Shown one piece after another: positions 63,389 to 64,000 of a stretch of 64,000 bases of DNA. Below the pieces are notes generated by a model. It saw nothing but the letters and a program-made list of their open reading frames with translations, was not told where the DNA came from and searched no databases. A program made the translations under genes and the position numbers. The DNA comes from Parerythrobacter lacustris. Its GTDB lineage: Bacteria > Pseudomonadota > Alphaproteobacteria > Sphingomonadales > Sphingomonadaceae. The stretch spans positions 248,001 through 312,000 of the forward strand of contig NZ_JANKHH010000007.1 in assembly GCF_024626475.1 (NCBI RefSeq), read 5' to 3'. The first letter of the stretch is position 1. Each line of letters starts with the position of its first letter.

Positions 63389-64000
63389 AGAGCGCCTCCT
63401 TGAAGGGTTCCATGCCGATACGGCGGTAGGTGTCGAGAAAGCGCTCGCCGTCGGAGCGTTCGCGCAGATAGACGTCGGTGGCTTTCTCGACCGCGTCGAC
63501 GATCCCGTCCTCGCTAAAACCGGGGCCGGTGATCTTGCCGAGCGAGGTGTCCGCCGCTTCGCTGCCGCCGAGGAGGAGCTGGTAGTTTTCCGTCCCCTTC
63601 TTGTCGACGCCGAGGATACCGATGTGACCTGCATGGTGATGCCCGCAGGCGTTGATGCAGCCAGAAATCTTGAGCTTGAGCTCGCCCAGCTCGGCGGTCT
63701 TGCCCGTCTCGGCAAAGCGCTCGGAAATCTTCTGCGCAACCGGGATCGAGCGCGCATTGGCAAGGCTGCAATAATCGAGGCCGGGACAGGCGATGATGTC
63801 CTCGATCGTGTCGAGGTTGGGTGCGCCCATGCCCTCCGCCTCGAGCGTCTGCCACAGCGTGTAAAGCTGCGCCTTGCGGACATGCGGCAGGACGATGTTC
63901 TGCGTATGCATCACCCGCAACTCGTCGAACGAATAGGACTTCGCCAGTTCGGCCATCACATGCATCTGCCGCGCGGTCGCATCGCCGGGGATACCGCCGA
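63381..64000 (-). CDS. cysI: Nitrite/sulfite reductase, partial (C-terminal third visible)
   Basis: The minus-strand frame runs off the right edge; about 205 C-terminal residues are seen. The siroheme/4Fe-4S ligands are in CPGLDYCSLANARSIPVAQ and SGCINACGHHHAGHIGILGV, the nitrite/sulfite reductase signature. It catalyses six-electron reduction of sulfite to sulfide (or nitrite to ammonium). The neighbours DUF934 and cysH argue for sulfite. An internal Met near 63965 is not the start. It overlaps the DUF934 gene by eight bases. Confidence 0.93.
   Translation of the reverse strand, partial: GGIPGDATARQMHVMAELAKSYSFDELRVMHTQNIVLPHVRKAQLYTLWQTLEAEGMGAPNLDTIEDIIACPGLDYCSLANARSIPVAQKISERFAETGKTAELGELKLKISGCINACGHHHAGHIGILGVDKKGTENYQLLLGGSEAADTSLGKITGPGFSEDGIVDAVEKATDVYLRERSDGERFLDTYRRIGMEPFKEALYG

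Overview
The window is one contiguous, GC-rich (mostly 65-70% by eye) chromosomal segment from an alphaproteobacterium. Gene order and protein style point to Sphingomonadales, most likely Erythrobacteraceae. The clues are a complete dcw cluster with an alphaproteobacterial FtsZ (long acidic linker), the TamA/TamB pair next to an arginyl/leucyl-tRNA-protein transferase, a short type-2 ArgC, and cysI-DUF934-cysH. This placement is inference; no 16S rRNA gene is present. Almost everything is core housekeeping DNA. I see no prophage, IS element, CRISPR array or conventional defence island.

Layout. 1-2757 (+): end of scpA, then scpB and tatABC. 2868-5072 (-): a small exported protein and an exported amidohydrolase. 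5209-13787 (+): threonine ammonia-lyase, the protein-N-terminal aminoacyltransferase, TamA and TamB. 13781-14416 (-): a GH24 lysozyme whose stop overlaps the tamB stop. 14633-15563 (+): three tandem operator-like palindromes, a 68-residue HTH regulator and its translationally coupled membrane protein. 15576-18443 (-): an exported TPR-CHAT protein. 18598-20463 (-): glnB-glnA with hairpin repeats between them. 20727-23486 (-): leucyl aminopeptidase, a stand-alone SH3 protein that looks like a C40 peptidase without its catalytic domain, and argC. 23558-24385 (+): map. 24405-26251 (-): ccmA-ccmB followed by a roughly 48% GC gene for a Cys-rich protein. 26299-27713 (+): phhB and an exported protein. 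27717-31489 (-): an SDR, an S9 peptidase and a DNA-3-methyladenine glycosylase. 31584-34140 (+): ferredoxin, cysteine synthase and two membrane-anchored unknowns.

34477-53278 (+) is the complete dcw cluster: mraZ-rsmH-ftsL-ftsI-murE-murF-mraY-murD-ftsW-murG-murC-murB-ddl-ftsQ-ftsA-ftsZ. Nearly every junction is a 4-bp ATGA overlap, so it reads as one translationally coupled unit. A MraZ-box-like repeat array and a hairpin-rich leader precede it. A TPR/SPOR protein follows ftsZ, then a YbjN protein, proC, a Bax-inhibitor-1 family protein and a lipoprotein. 58767-58842 is tRNA-Ala(CGC), whose 3' end forms half of a perfect 13-bp inverted repeat. Next come obgE, proB and an NAD-dependent epimerase (+), a hairpin repeat, and cysI-DUF934-cysH on the minus strand running off the right edge.

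The main themes are envelope biogenesis (Tat, TamAB, peptidoglycan synthesis and division, SPOR, lysozyme), nitrogen and sulfur assimilation, and amino-acid synthesis. The most unusual elements are the HTH/membrane pair with its triple operator, the low-GC Cys-rich gene attached to ccmAB, the catalytic-domain-less C40 relative, the exported CHAT protein, and the tRNA-Ala terminal inverted repeat.
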